From Lindgomyces ingoldianus (taxonomy: Eukaryota; Ascomycota; Dothideomycetes; Pleosporales; Lindgomycetaceae): DNA of 64,000 nt. Below the pieces are notes generated by a model that was not told where the DNA came from, made no database searches, and worked only from the letters and a program-made list of their open reading frames with translations. The position numbers were made by a program, and so were the translations under genes. The stretch spans positions 349,252 through 413,251 of the forward strand of contig NW_022985166.1 of assembly GCF_010093535.1 (NCBI RefSeq), in the 5' to 3' direction. Positions 22,895-34,009 of this stretch are shown piece by piece (positions within the stretch are counted from its first letter, which is position 1; the number at the start of each line of letters is the position of its first letter).

Positions 22895-23809
22895 CTACAA
22901 TGTCTCAAAGACCTTCAGAGCAGCCTCGGCTGTCTCTCTTGCGCTCGCTGGATTCGTCCCTGTCACTACCTGGCCGTCAGTAATATGGAATCCATCCCAC
23001 ACTCCTTTAGGACGGACATCTGGCGACCATTAGCCTGGCTTTTAGCGTTATGGCCAAATCCAGATAAAAGCTTACATGTCGCCCCCAGTGCTTTCGCATG
23101 CTCCTCAATAAATGGTTCACCCCACGACCTCAGCACATCCGTGACCTTCATATCATCCTCGGCCTCGCTCGTGAAACCCGTGATGGTCTTCCCTTTGATG
23201 ATGGATTCTCCAGTTTTTCCATCGTTGATGCCGGGGAAGATGGCCGGGCCATGGCAGCTATTCCTTTGTTTAGCAGGGTATCGCGGATAGTAGGTATCAG
23301 ACGCTGTCTAGGACAGATCCAACGAGAGAAGGCAACGTACACCGTGGATACAACCCCCCCGTTGTCCCATACGGTCATAGCAAGCCTCTTCAAGCCCTTC
23401 GCATGGGGGTAGTCCTTCAATGCGGCATGCCCAGCTGATGCGAAGAAGATTCCGTACTTCGGAACCCATTAGCTTCTTGATTCCTCCGCCGGCTTGCTCG
23501 GATACATACGTTCGACCCATCCAAGTCAGCTGCCTTGTTCAGGTTATCTAACTTCTTCCTAAACTCACTCCCCTTATCATCATACTGCTTCCTTTCCTCC
23601 TCGGTCAAGAAACCAGGTTGTAGACTCAGCCAGTCTGCAACCCACTCGCCAGTCTCAGAAGCGAGATCTACTTCGAAGCCGGCCTTGGTGAAGACATTGA
23701 AGGGATGCTCAGCTTCGCCGATGAAGACGCCGGTTTGATGACCACCGCCTTCGAAGAGGTCGGCTTTGGCGGAGGTTACCGCGATAAGGGCGCGGCGGGG
23801 CAGCGGCAT
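22895..23809 (-). CDS. DJ-1/PfpI family protein, Hsp31-like
   Basis: Four exons (23809-23510, 23456-23341, 23257-23076, 23019-22895) give 240 residues, the usual Hsp31-like size. The N-terminus RALIAVTSAKADLFEGGGHQTGVFIGEAEHPF-type region carries the family Glu (IGEAEHP). The nucleophile elbow GGVVSTVCHGPA (Cys140, His141) is built across the second intron, with the V139 codon split. Later segments YVRPKGVWDGFHITDG and VVTGTNPASARETAEAA are also typical. Members act as glyoxalase III/D-lactate dehydratase (methylglyoxal removal) or stress chaperones; which applies here is not visible. Introns are 53, 83 and 56 bp. Confidence 0.92.
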
Positions 23810-24971
23810 TGCAGTGATTGCCTTGTTGGAAATATGCTACGTTTGTGGGAATTAGGAGACGTTAACTGGTCTTGAAGGAGGCAAGCACGAAGAATACCCA
23901 TCGTATATAACTTACCACTGACTCCATTGCGTTCAAGGTTCGGTGATGTCATTCTCACAGCCTTCGCGCGTATATGATTTATTTCGTCGAATGAGCCTGG
24001 CAGGTCAAGGTTGCAAACATGCAACCGTGTTAACTAAGCATCCGCCCTGATCATCTCTCTTTGCATCTGCATGAAACATTCCTGAAGGGAACATTAATTG
24101 CCTATCAGAAAAAGAGTCAATTGCAACCCATGGGGTTGACAAGGTTGGCAAAACGGAGATAAGCTCCTGTTAATTATGAAGCTGCAGGTGATTCAATATC
24201 ATGCACGCCGTGGCTGTAGGATAGCTTATGGGAAACTATTCGGTAAATGTGGACGCTATCTCTGCGGCTGTTATTTTAGCTTTTGAGAAAATGGTCAAGC
24301 TTTCAGAAACACTTGAACAGTTGTTGTCGGAACACGCTTAGGAAAATTTACAGGTCTTCCACTCAGCTCTAATCCCCTTGCACGGATTAGGATACTGGCC
24401 CAGCACACCTTAAAAGCAACCTTTGGGGATTCGCCGGTCCATCACGACTCCGACATCTCCGTTGGAACTTTAAGGATCAACTATCTCAAGATAGAACAAC
24501 CCCTCCCATCGTCACCCCCTGTATTGTCCAAAATTCTAAATCAACCTTGAATTCTCCCCATGTCCTTTCGGATCCTACCCTAGATGGTTCTGGCTTCAAG
24601 GCACGACTCGAGACGCTTGGCCAACCTTGGGAGTTAGCGAACCAGTTCTCATAGCGCGAAAATGCTCTCGCCCTTTTTTTGTTCCAGCTGAACAACACTC
24701 ATGCATCGCCCAAGCTTCAGCCTTGTGTCTCTCCCTCTTCTCCAGCCCTAGCGGCTATGGAGGATTTTGGGTGAAGATTTTTTTTCACACTCAGTCCGTC
24801 GGAAGAGAAAGAGGATCCTTTTCCGGGTCATTGGCTTGACCCATAGATTCGACATCTCATCCTCAGTTCCCCTGTCCTTCCACTACAGCATCAGAGCACC
24901 TAGTAATTAGGCTCCGTTTTACACAGCCAACCATCTATGTACAGAACTAGAAGTGAATATTTCCCATCATT
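23810..24971. other. Intergenic region
   Basis: Upstream flank of the DJ-1-like gene, then non-coding sequence. No supported gene or repeat. Confidence 0.35.
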
Positions 24972-26010
24972 ATGCACCTTCATCACTCGTTCAACCTCGG
25001 CCTGTTCTCAATATATTCAATGTTGAGCCGCCACAAATGCCAATCTTCGGCCCAAGCTACATTGTTCCAGATATCTTCAAGCCGGGCCGACCTCAATAGG
25101 TTGAAGAGAGACCTGACTGTGCTGTTCTCAAGACGCACGGTTCTTCTCTCGAAGATGCATCGGGTTGCAATAGAGAAGATAGCTTACCCGATATCTCTCT
25201 CAATCCTAGACAAGAAAGGTATAGCCGTTGCGCAAGATCGAGGAGCTCCGGTGCTACCTAACCGCAGTATTGAGAAGTATAAAGGCCAAGCAAATGAGCA
25301 AATGTATCCCTGCGGCGTTTGTGGCATTAAGCTGAGATCGTACGCTTAACTTGTGGGTCATGCCTGGATATAATCTCACAAACCTGTCAAACGCAAAGGC
25401 CATGCGAGCTCGCTTTTTCTAGCATGGGCGCGGAGTACCACAAGCACCGTTTAGCTTCACATCCGGAACTTTTTACATGCCGCGAATGCTAGTAGACCTT
25501 CAAATCCCAATCCCAATTAGATTCTCATGGCCGGGGTATAGGACACGCTGCCTTCATCTGTACCTATGACGACTGCGACAAAACATTCTCACACTCTTCG
25601 ACAGCTATCAGAGACATGAGAAGTCCCATCAAGAAGAGGTCAGGGGGCACCCTTACAAATAGTGCCGAAAGTATCGCGGAGAGAATGGATTTAAGCGGAA
25701 GGACCACTTGACTTCACGCCTGCAAAATTATCACCACATTGGAGATAGAGATCCAAAAAGGGGACTGTGACTAGATTACTTGAGGTGATCTTGTCCTCAC
25801 CAAGATTATGTGGACTATCGAAGGCACCTCAGTTATGGCAACTGACTATTCAAAGAATCGTCGGAGTACTTGAAGCACATGCGGAAAGTACATAGCGAAG
25901 TCTGGCTGTGATCGTATCGGTGCGAAGGGCTATTTCCGAAGGGCTGATCTGCGTGCTCATCTAAAGAATGTCCACGACACGAAAGGCCTTCTCCACGGTG
26001 GCAAGGCATA
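24972..26010 (+). pseudogene. Decayed multi-C2H2 zinc-finger protein
   Basis: Finger remnants appear in order on the plus strand but in different frames. Near 25300 is YPCGVCGIKLRS. At 25472-25580 comes FTCREC, two TAG codons (25490-25495), TFKSQSQLDSHGRGIGHAAF, and then ICTYDDCDKTFSHSST. A frameshift follows, then HPYK, GFKRKDHLTS, LKHMRKVHSE and YFRRADLRAHLKNVH near 25925-25980. This matches fungal proteins with several degenerate C2H2 fingers. At least three frame changes and several stops remove function. The first 125 codons from 24972 are open and may be the old N-terminus; the ends are approximate. Confidence 0.65.
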
Positions 26011-26562
26011 GGTTACGATCAGTGAGGGCTGCAGCCAAGTGTTCCCTTGCTTGTTGGAATGGTCGTTGGGATCGGAAGGATGGGGCTTTGGAGTATTATT
26101 CATGCTCACTCTCTAGTTCATTTATGCTGTTTCCTTCTCTATCTCTTTGAAACCAAGCTACGATTCGTAAAGGTCAAAAAAATAATTTTGGAAAAGAGAA
26201 AAAACATGTCTGAGTGCTACAGCTGACTCGGCGGTATGGCAGTAACGTATCATGGCATGTCTAATTTCGGTTGTCGTATGCATCTCCTTGACTAGAATGC
26301 AAGACATTTCCTTCTGCATGAGTCTATTATGAATTAGCCCCTCTCGTGTACCTACGATAAACATAGCGGCCAGGTGGCAATCAACACTTGAGGAATAAGC
26401 GTGTGAAAACAGGTAGAAATATGAATTTAAAGCCAAAAAGTAGTCTACTGGGTATCTTCTATATGTACCATCCACTCAACCCATACCCAACCCAAACTCT
26501 ACGCTCTATATTTGAAAAACGCCAATCCTATGCCCACGCCCAAATATGCCGTCGGCACACAC
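26011..26562. other. Intergenic region
   Basis: 3' flank of the heme-oxygenase-like gene and of the zinc-finger remnant. Nothing recognisable. Confidence 0.35.
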
Positions 26563-27679
26563 TCACGAAGCACTACGCGGATCCAACCTGAGCAAAGCCA
26601 CACAAGCTAGACATCCCAAAGCTACAAACACACCGGTGATCTCTGGTCTTCGAAGCCATGTGACAGCCGACTGAGACATATTAGGGTTAATGACCTTCTC
26701 AGCCACTTTCATTTTGTCATTTGCGCGAAGGGTGCCTGAGTCCACGTGCCCGACCTGCGCTAGCTTCGCCGCATCCGTACCTATTTTCTCATCAAGTTCT
26801 TGGACGAGGCTGGCACTGTATTTGAAGATGTTCTTTGCTTCTTCGATGATGTCGACGCGCTCGTCGGGCGTGAAAAAGTCCTCTGCGCCCGCTAACCGCC
26901 GCTTGAATTCCGCTTTGATATCTTCGCCGTCGTGCGCACCGTCGAAATTCCAGAATGATAGACCCCTCTCTAGAAGGCCTACGCGCTCCGGCTCGGCTTC
27001 AACTTCAGCTTTCTCTGCATCCTGCTCCCTCGCGCTCCGCCAAAACTCCTCCCCGCACTTCAGCAGCTCGCTTCGTATCCACCGTCCGCCAGAGAACACA
27101 GCCATGTAATAACACCACGCATACGCAACTAACAAATGCGGTTTCGCCTTCACCATTCTCCGAATATGTATGCAATATTCCTGCACTTTCTCCCCTGGAT
27201 ACTGCGCCAACAGTACACTCAAATCCGTCGGATGCAGGCCCGTCAAGAATTCCAAATCGCGTTTCAGTCGCGTCGATCTAGCCAAGCCTCGTGGTCGGAG
27301 GTGTTGTAGGAAGCGCAACATAACAGGAGAGGGTGGAGAGGAGAATAATTCCGGCGCGTCGTAAGGGTTCACGAGGAGGAAGGAGAGCAGTGGGGAGGTT
27401 GGCGGGTCTGAGGGTGAGGGGAGGAGATCAGTCCATAGAGATTCAAGGGTTAGGTAGATGTGCGCGAAGTGGAGGAGCCCGGCTGTGTAGACGGAGGGTG
27501 TTGGAGTGTGAGGCGGGAGGGCGAGCGGTAGGCGCGTGGTTATGAGGCAGTTGAGGGTTGAGTGGAGGGTTCTGTGATATTGTTAGGCTAGGGGAGAGGG
27601 GAAGGGAAGTGTTGGAATACCGAGTTGCTGCGTTAATCTCGCCTGGGAGAGAGGTTGGTAGGACTGCATCTTTGGCCAT
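26563..27679 (-). CDS. Heme-oxygenase-like, tail-anchored protein
   Basis: Two exons (27679-27621, 27571-26563; 49-bp intron) give 355 residues. Splicing joins EINAATR to TLHSTLNCLITTRLPLALPP, which places a His (about 23) at the position of the heme oxygenase proximal ligand in the first helix. The helical region AKPHLLVAYAWCYYMAVFSGGRWI resembles the family's second motif around the SGG glycine-rich helix. The C-terminus is a hydrophobic tail (VFVALGCLACVALLRL), so ER or outer mitochondrial anchoring is likely, as in yeast Hmx1. Fungal members of this fold are often uncharacterised and may not degrade heme. Fold assignment is fairly sure; activity is inference. Confidence 0.75.
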
Positions 27680-28350
27680 GGCTGTGTTTGGGGAAAAAGT
27701 AGAACCCAGAGTTTTGATACTGGAATCTAGAACAACGAGGAACGGGCATGAGGCGGAAAGAAGAGTGGGGAAGAGGGCGTTTAAGAGCAAGCACCAGCGC
27801 CAGGCAAACACGAGAACTTATTGGAACTCTTCACGCGACCAACACAGGTAGCCATGTGACAGCTAGTTGTCTGCCTGGGCTGATTTCACGCGCATTTTGC
27901 TGAGGTGCCGTGGGGGTGGTCTATGTACTTGCACCATCGCTAGCGGAGCGGACGAAAAGCCGATGATGTAGTCGGATGATGCAATGTTATCAGGAACAGG
28001 GACGAATATAGGATATGGACGCAGGGTCAGGGAACGATGAAATGTTTCAGGATTATTTTGTGCTGCGAACGGCACATGAGATCTGAGACGGTGGAGGGCT
28101 GAGGTGTGACGCTTGAGGGGAATGATCGCTGATGTCACGTGGGGAGTTCCATGGTTGAATTGGCGTGGGAAAGCTTGGCTGGACAACAACACCACTCGTC
28201 TGCCGTCCGTCTTCGCCCTTCACTGATCGATCCCCATTGTCTCTATCAAGTCGATCAGTCCACTACGCTTCCATCGTTACTGCTCTTTGTCAACTCTTCT
28301 TGCTGCTATAGTGCAACTTTCCAACGACTTTTTCCACCTCTAAGAGCAGC
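27680..28350. other. Upstream region of the heme-oxygenase-like gene
   Basis: Promoter region for the minus-strand gene. Frames at 27863-28195 and 28139-28354 have no support. Confidence 0.35.
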
Positions 28351-28720
28351 TTAGCCATCACCTTCCTTCTCGTCGCACCTAGAAAATTGCCCGTTCCCCG
28401 GCTTCGTATGGTGGCATTCTCCTCTATGTTCACATCCAAGTCCACACTTATGCGAAATATTTGCCAGACTCACCTGGTAGATTAGGATCTGACGCGAGCA
28501 TGGCCTAAGTGTCGATGTTTCGCCAGAAGAGTATGGGCCAGTTTTGCTAAACGAATCAGCTAACACAAATCATTTGGTGGGGGAGGGGAGGATATATCCA
28601 TTGCTTACAGTCTGTGGTGTCTCGTAGGGCTGATATAGGTGCTGGGTCCTCGTCCAGTTGGATTGGTCTCAGGTCTGGTGTTGGTGCTGGGACTCCTTTC
28701 GCTTTGCTATTTAGAGCCAT
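28351..28720 (-). CDS. Possible small spliced gene, Cys/His-rich C-terminus
   Basis: From ATG at 28720 the frame MALNSKAKGVPAPTPDLRP... runs to a GTAAGC donor (intron 28608-28560, 49 bp, acceptor GTGTTAG), then continues to a stop at 28351 for 106 residues. The tail contains HKCGLGCEHRGECHH and a further Cys, so zinc binding is conceivable. A second in-frame donor at 28473 and an alternative acceptor at about 28546 would give shorter products of about 72 or 58 residues. I recognise no family. Splice signals of normal strength and codon bias in exon 1 are the only support. Confidence 0.4.
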
Positions 28721-30906
28721 TGTTTGTGGATTTTCACTAACTCTACAGGTGTAAATGCGAGCAAAAATGTGAAGAGCAGGCTTGAGCTGACTTAAGCAGC
28801 GGATTCTAGGTTTGTGCTATTACACAGCACTTGCCTTCAAGTACCTAGTCTAGGGCTTCCATTATCATGGAAGCACGCGCAGTCTGGAATAATTGTATCT
28901 TATGCTGTCTGCTCTGAAGGGTCTCGATCGCTTAAATTGATAACGCGAATTGTTCATCTCTCTTTGATGCCTTGGGTCTTTTCCATTGACAAGTAGGCGT
29001 CTGAGCCGCACAGGCGCTGGATGCGTTCTTGGAGATCAAAGTGTGTTGGGGGTGTATGGGGAAGGGTGTTTTGATTACATTTGATGAAATCGTATGTCGC
29101 CCATTTATCTGAACTAGTCAACTTGATATGAGTAGCAGCAAGCCGGAACATGCTGATAGGATGGTAGATTTAAAGACTTAAATATGGTTACAGGTTTGCA
29201 TAATAGCTTGTTAACCTGGACCCATGATGTAGGAGTACAATTAGACTGAAGTTCTAGGCGAAAATTCTCTCGATATATGACCATTCGAGTGTATCTCCTA
29301 ATGTACGACAAAGCAGCTTTATCTTGCCACTTTCTTACTATTAAACTCACCACCTAGCTTCTCCAGACAATGTACGTGGAATGGCTAGATATATGGGCTT
29401 CCACCTCCTACACGTAAGTACCTTTGAGGAAACATACAAGGATTGAGTTTAGGGTAAAGTTTTTGTTTTCTTAACCCCGCTCTGTATTCTAGAAACGAGA
29501 TTAGAGAATCGATATTGGCTATGTAGTCATATTTCCTATATGTTCCAAAAGCACCTTCAAGAATATGGCGGCGTCCAAGGGAAGAGAAATAAGATTGTGA
29601 TCTGCGAGGCTATAAACCTCTGGCGGATCTTTCACGCTGATCGCTGCGGCGAATGGATGCATTGAAATCAGTGAAGTATCGTTGGAATAGGTTGTTGTCC
29701 GAAGGAAGGTGATGACGCCCGGGTTCAAACTTCCAAAATGACTAATAATTGAACCACAGAGCAAGCTTCCTCTTAGCAAATAAAAAAAAAACACTTGCTG
29801 GACAACATTGAAGACACCTCCTATCTATGCAGTGGGAGAGTTGCGGATGTCTTCCTATCTGATAACCATTATTCAATCAAGCAAGGTGAGCAGAGGGAAG
29901 CCCAATTCGGGCTGAGGTGGACAAAAAAGTGTTTTTCAAATGCCGCCTGGGGTTTGAATGAGAAGAGGCAATATCTCTATTAATCACTGTACATCTTGCC
30001 GAGCCTTTTCTCTTATTAGTTTAAAAAAGCGCTAGATTAATGTCTTATTAGCCTATAAAACTTTCTACCACTTTTGTAAATATTTTAGATTTTTAAGGTA
30101 AATAAATATATTTTACTAGGTCTATTACTATATTCTAGATATTTTAATGCAATATTATAATGCTGTGTTCTGTTGTTAGTAGGCTAAAGTTTACCTCTTT
30201 GTTACTATTTACAGTTTTAAGGTGTTGCTAAGCTGGAATTAGTGTGTCAGCGTCTGTATTCTGGTACTACACTGGTACTTGGGCTCAGTATGTCTTCCCA
30301 GCCTTACTGTAAGGAATGTTAAACCTATCGCCTATTGTCTGACTTTGCAACTGACTAACGCGGTACTCTGTATAAACATTGTTAGCGGCACAGGAGATTT
30401 TTTTGTCTATATCTCTATTCTTCCTTTGTTATTGCTAAATTTCCCTTATCCAAGCTTCCGAAAAGGAAGGCTTATACCTGCTCGTAAAATCAAAGCCCAA
30501 GTCTGTCGAGATAGGAAAGTGTGCAATCGTAGATTGTCGCTAGTGATTTGCCTCAAGGAACCTGCTGCTATTTAACCTTTCTGCAGGTCCTCAGGGTGGG
30601 AAGGGGACATATTAAGAAGTAGAAGAACGTGATAGCAGGTAGGGTTGGAGGCTCTAGTCCAAATGAAGATATCCATTGTGACTGGAGATTGAAGTGAAGC
30701 AGCAATTTGCCGGGTTCGGAGCATACGTAATATCTCGGGAAAACAATGATCCAACAATGGGTGGTCCAAGCTCTCTTTTTCATCATCTGGAAATCCAACC
30801 TCGTGCTCGACTACCGACGACATTTCAAAAATCCCATCGCCTCTGTGCTTAAACCTTTCCCCGCCGTTACAAGACCTATCACATTCATCAACCCATATAC
30901 GCCAAG
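28721..30906. other. Gene-poor stretch with a short AT-rich patch
   Basis: No supported gene in 2.2 kb. A minus-strand frame at 29794-29519 is coding-like in places (HPFAAAISVKDPPEVYSLAD) but has no family match I can name. 30000-30180 is AT-rich with TAG/TTA bias like the RIP-hit blocks and may be a small repeat remnant. A pyrimidine-rich run shortly before 30907 fits the TOM22 promoter. Confidence 0.35.
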
Positions 30907-31502
30907 ATGGTCAAGCTTGAAGAGGTCATTGATGAAGAATTCCTCCGCACCCAAGAAGGCCCAATCGACGACGACGACTGGGACACCGACACCGGTAAAC
31001 CTCTCCCCCCTTTCCCTTCCTCTCATGTCTCCCCTATTAACTCACATCCATAGACTCTGAAACATCCTCAATCGCCTCTATCACCCCCGATGAAACGCTC
31101 TATGAGCGTATCCTCGCTCTGCAAGACATCATTCCTGCACCATACCGTCGAAGCATCAACTCCAAATTCTCAACTGCCTCGTCATGGGTGAAATCAGGAA
31201 TAGTTATGGGTGGTAAGACGTTGTGGGTGGTGAGCACGAGCGCGTTGTTGTTGGGGGTACCGTGGGCGTTGGCGTATAGTGAGGAGCAGCAGATGGCAGA
31301 GATGGATCGGGAGATGCAGATGCAGCAGCGGACTAATGAAGTGAGTTCATATCAGATTATATGAGTTTCGTTTAAATGATGAGTTGGCGTGCGTGGGGGA
31401 AAGAAGACTCTTTGTTTGGTATTCTTGGATGCTAACTCGAATGCTTTATAGTTCCTCACACCCGGCGCTCAGCCAGGCGCACAGGTGAACCCCGCCTTGT
31501 GA
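30907..31502 (+). CDS. TOM22: Mitochondrial import receptor subunit Tom22
   Basis: Central receptor of the outer-membrane TOM complex: it binds presequences and organises Tom40 pores. Three exons (30907-30994, 31054-31340, 31452-31502) give 141 residues, near the fungal norm. The cytosolic part is strongly acidic (GPIDDDDWDTDT), followed by the conserved TLYERILALQDIIPAPYRR. One membrane span lies at about residues 80-103 (VMGGKTLWVVSTSALLLGV), and a short intermembrane-space tail with a Glu/Gln-rich stretch (MAEMDREMQMQQR) follows. Introns are 59 and 111 bp. The gene converges on TOM40, 645 bp away. Confidence 0.93.
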
Positions 31503-32146
31503 ATCTCCCAGAATTCCGACATTGGCCACTCGTCTCATATCTTGGCGCTTGATTCTTGTACAATTGTTTCCATTATAGGTGAAGGAACATGGGATAGGGG
31601 AATGGGACGGGCACGAAATGAATTGAATGCATACGATGTAAGAAAGTCGTATCTAACACCCTGTACTTTTAGCTTTCTCGGCTCTTCCAATACTGCATGT
31701 CTTCACGTTCGTCCTGACATGCAACACTGCATCGAAACCACGAGTGATTTGGCGTATCGTTTGCGCAAGCGGAGTGAGTTTTATGTTTCCATGCTGTAGT
31801 ATATACACGTCTGGCCGTCGAAGCAATCCTTCGAACAGCTCGACAAGCTCCCAACCGACCCATCCCTCAGATCTACCAAAAGCCGTGGCCCATTACATTC
31901 AACACATGTCGCGCCGTGAGTAAGCGTCCAAAAATTCTGTCAGAAGGAACACGAAACATAAGCATGTCTATTCGTGCAGTGCCCTAACCAACCGCCGGTG
32001 CATGGTGGCATGGAGAACAGGAAAGCCGGCGCTTTTGAGAAGCGAGACGGAATGCTCGCTCCAACAAGGTGGTAATACAGCGAAGAGAAGATTTATGATG
32101 TATTATCGTCGAATACACTAGATGATGGTGCGATTAGCGGGGTAAT
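31503..32146. other. Convergent 3' region of TOM22 and TOM40
   Basis: Shared 3' flank of two translocase genes. The frame at 31542-31799 has no support. No terminator-like structure can be asserted. Confidence 0.4.
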
Positions 32147-33312
32147 TTAGAAGGGGATCGGAGGTGCATCAGCTCCAACCCTCTCCTGCTGTTCCATTAC
32201 TTCGGGATCCGCGGCGTCTATTGAGACTGCAAGCCCGAGTTTTGCTTGGTTCTGAAAGTTACTTGTTAGCTTTATATAGTGCCGCCCGGAAGTGGAGCAT
32301 AGCATACCTGCTTGTGGTCGATCTCCCCGGCGAATGTAACTTGGATAGGTGGCGCAACTCTCTTCTCAAGCAAACAGGCAACTTTGCCATTGTTGTCAAT
32401 CTGCGCTCTAAACGACGAAGCTCGGAAGTCGTATTTGGCGCCAATTGTCACCGTGCCCTCCTTCTTGATGCCAGCCATTGGTCCTCCAGGACCCATAGCC
32501 GCAAACGCCAGGTTGAGATTGATGCCCGTCTCCACCTTCTCGGACAACCGCCTCCAGTAGGACGCCTCGATACCACCCTGCGCGAGCAACTGTCCACTAG
32601 CAATCCAGTCCGTACCCTTGTATCTGGCTGCGTACGACACAACTAGCTCCGGGGAGTGCGTCATCGCCACACGATTCCACAGAGCCTCCAGTCCAAGCGA
32701 CAGCTTCGGCGTCACAGACTGAAGATAACTGGCCATGACCATGCCGGTAATGCCTCCGTCAAGAATCGACGGATTGATGGCTTTTAGAGACGCCGAAAAG
32801 TCTGAGCCTGTGTAGTCGTTCTCGAGCGACACCATGGAGCCCATGGAGGCTAGCTGCACCGATGTCTTGGTGACGAATGAGGGCGTCCAGCGGTAGTTGA
32901 AGCGACCCGAGAAAGAGAGCTCATTGTCGACGTTTGCTTGGAGAAAGACCTAAAGAGTTTAGTCACGAGGGGTGTAGCGAGCAGGGAGACTGACTTTTGG
33001 GGACCCATAGAGGGCAGCATACGTGTATGGCGGCTGGCTCTGCGAGCCCATGGCCAACGCATGGGAGACCTGGAAGAGAGGAGCGACGCTGAAAGCTTTG
33101 GTGAGGTCGGCGCGCAGGCCAGAAAAGCTCAGGTTGTTCAGGAAAACATCCCGCTGCACCTCCTTCGCAATGTTCTCCACCGTACCCGGATTCGACAGCC
33201 CCAATGCCTCTCTCCTCTCCGAGAATGTGGTATAGGCCTCCCGTAATCTCGCCATAATGGGATTCTGAGAGAACAGGTCGAGAGGAGCTTGCTCTTTCAT
33301 GTCGGGCTCCAT
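32147..33312 (-). CDS. TOM40: Mitochondrial import channel Tom40
   Basis: Beta-barrel protein-conducting channel of the mitochondrial outer membrane. Three exons (33312-32995, 32949-32308, 32251-32147) give 354 residues, matching fungal Tom40. The N-terminal segment ([38 protein letters not shown]) precedes alternating beta strands such as [20 protein letters not shown], and the barrel ends with the polar beta-signal-like run [17 protein letters not shown] followed by TFAGEIDH and [10 protein letters not shown]. There is no N-terminal presequence, as expected. Introns are 45 and 56 bp. The start codon faces the divergent phosphofructokinase gene across about 700 bp. Confidence 0.95.
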
Positions 33313-34009
33313 GGTGTAGAGCAAGGGGAAATGAAAAACAGAAAGCCCTAAAATTCGCGGAAGAAGCTGCGAGTGTCGAGACGGGATGGACGGTGGAACA
33401 GCTCGGGCGGAGAGGGCTGGCCGATGTCGAGATGGCTTCGGCTGTGCTTCGCGATTCACGAAACTTTTCGCAGACGAATGCCAAGAGAAATGATGACATA
33501 AACAATGCCAAGTCTTCGGGCCGGCAGTGGCTCCGCAGTATCCCAGGCCTCACTCGATAATACCGCCGAAGAGTCTTGCTTTTTCTCCTTCGAGGCGCAA
33601 AAGACCTTCTCGCCCAGCCTGCACACTTCACGCGACACCGCTCAACTTTGGTTTGTTGCCGCAAACGGTGCGCCGCCCACACCTCAATCGAACCCTGGTT
33701 TGCCTCATTCGGAACTCGGGAATCTCTCTATCGCACCCGACAACTTGGTTCTCCTGTGGTTTGGCTTGAATTGTTGAACGCAGCCTCAACATCTTCTCTG
33801 AACCCCGTTTGTTTGCTGTCCTCTGTCTACTATCTCGCTAATCTTCCCCTCTTCCACTGTCTCCTGCTTATTTTTCTTCCTGCGATACTCACCACACCCC
33901 TGTTGCACCTCCGAGGATCAAAATGGATACTTTATTGTACGTAGTGCTAAATGTGCATAAGCATCAATCACCAACGAGCAGCCCCAAACGACGCCCCTAG
34001 GTAGTCATA
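33313..34009. other. Divergent promoter region between TOM40 and the 6-phosphofructo-2-kinase gene
   Basis: Both genes are read outward from here. 33780-33900 is pyrimidine-rich on the plus strand, common just upstream of strongly expressed fungal genes. Frames at 33505-33944 are not supported as genes. An upstream ORF lies at 33923-34000 (separate entry). Confidence 0.45.
33923..34000 (+). promoter_or_regulatory. Upstream ORF of 25 codons in the PFK2 leader
   Basis: An ATG (context AAAATGG) opens a frame of 25 codons ending in TAG nine bases before the main ATG at 34010. A GTACGT at 33937 and a CCCCTAG ending at 34000 could also act as splice sites, which would shorten the upstream frame to five codons. 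It could limit translation of the kinase if the transcript begins upstream of 33923. Confidence 0.45.

Noticed and set aside
29715..29735. CGGGTTCAAAC resembling a tRNA T-arm
   Set aside because: No matching acceptor stem, anticodon arm or A box at the right distance, so a tRNA is not supported.
29519..29794. Minus-strand frame of 91 codons with coding-like segments
   Set aside because: No start or splice context, no recognised family, and flanked by repeat-like AT-rich DNA. It might be a remnant, but that cannot be supported.
32963..33682. Minus-strand frame of 239 codons over the TOM40 start
   Set aside because: It overlaps TOM40 exon 1 in another frame and carries no family features; the spliced TOM40 model explains the region.
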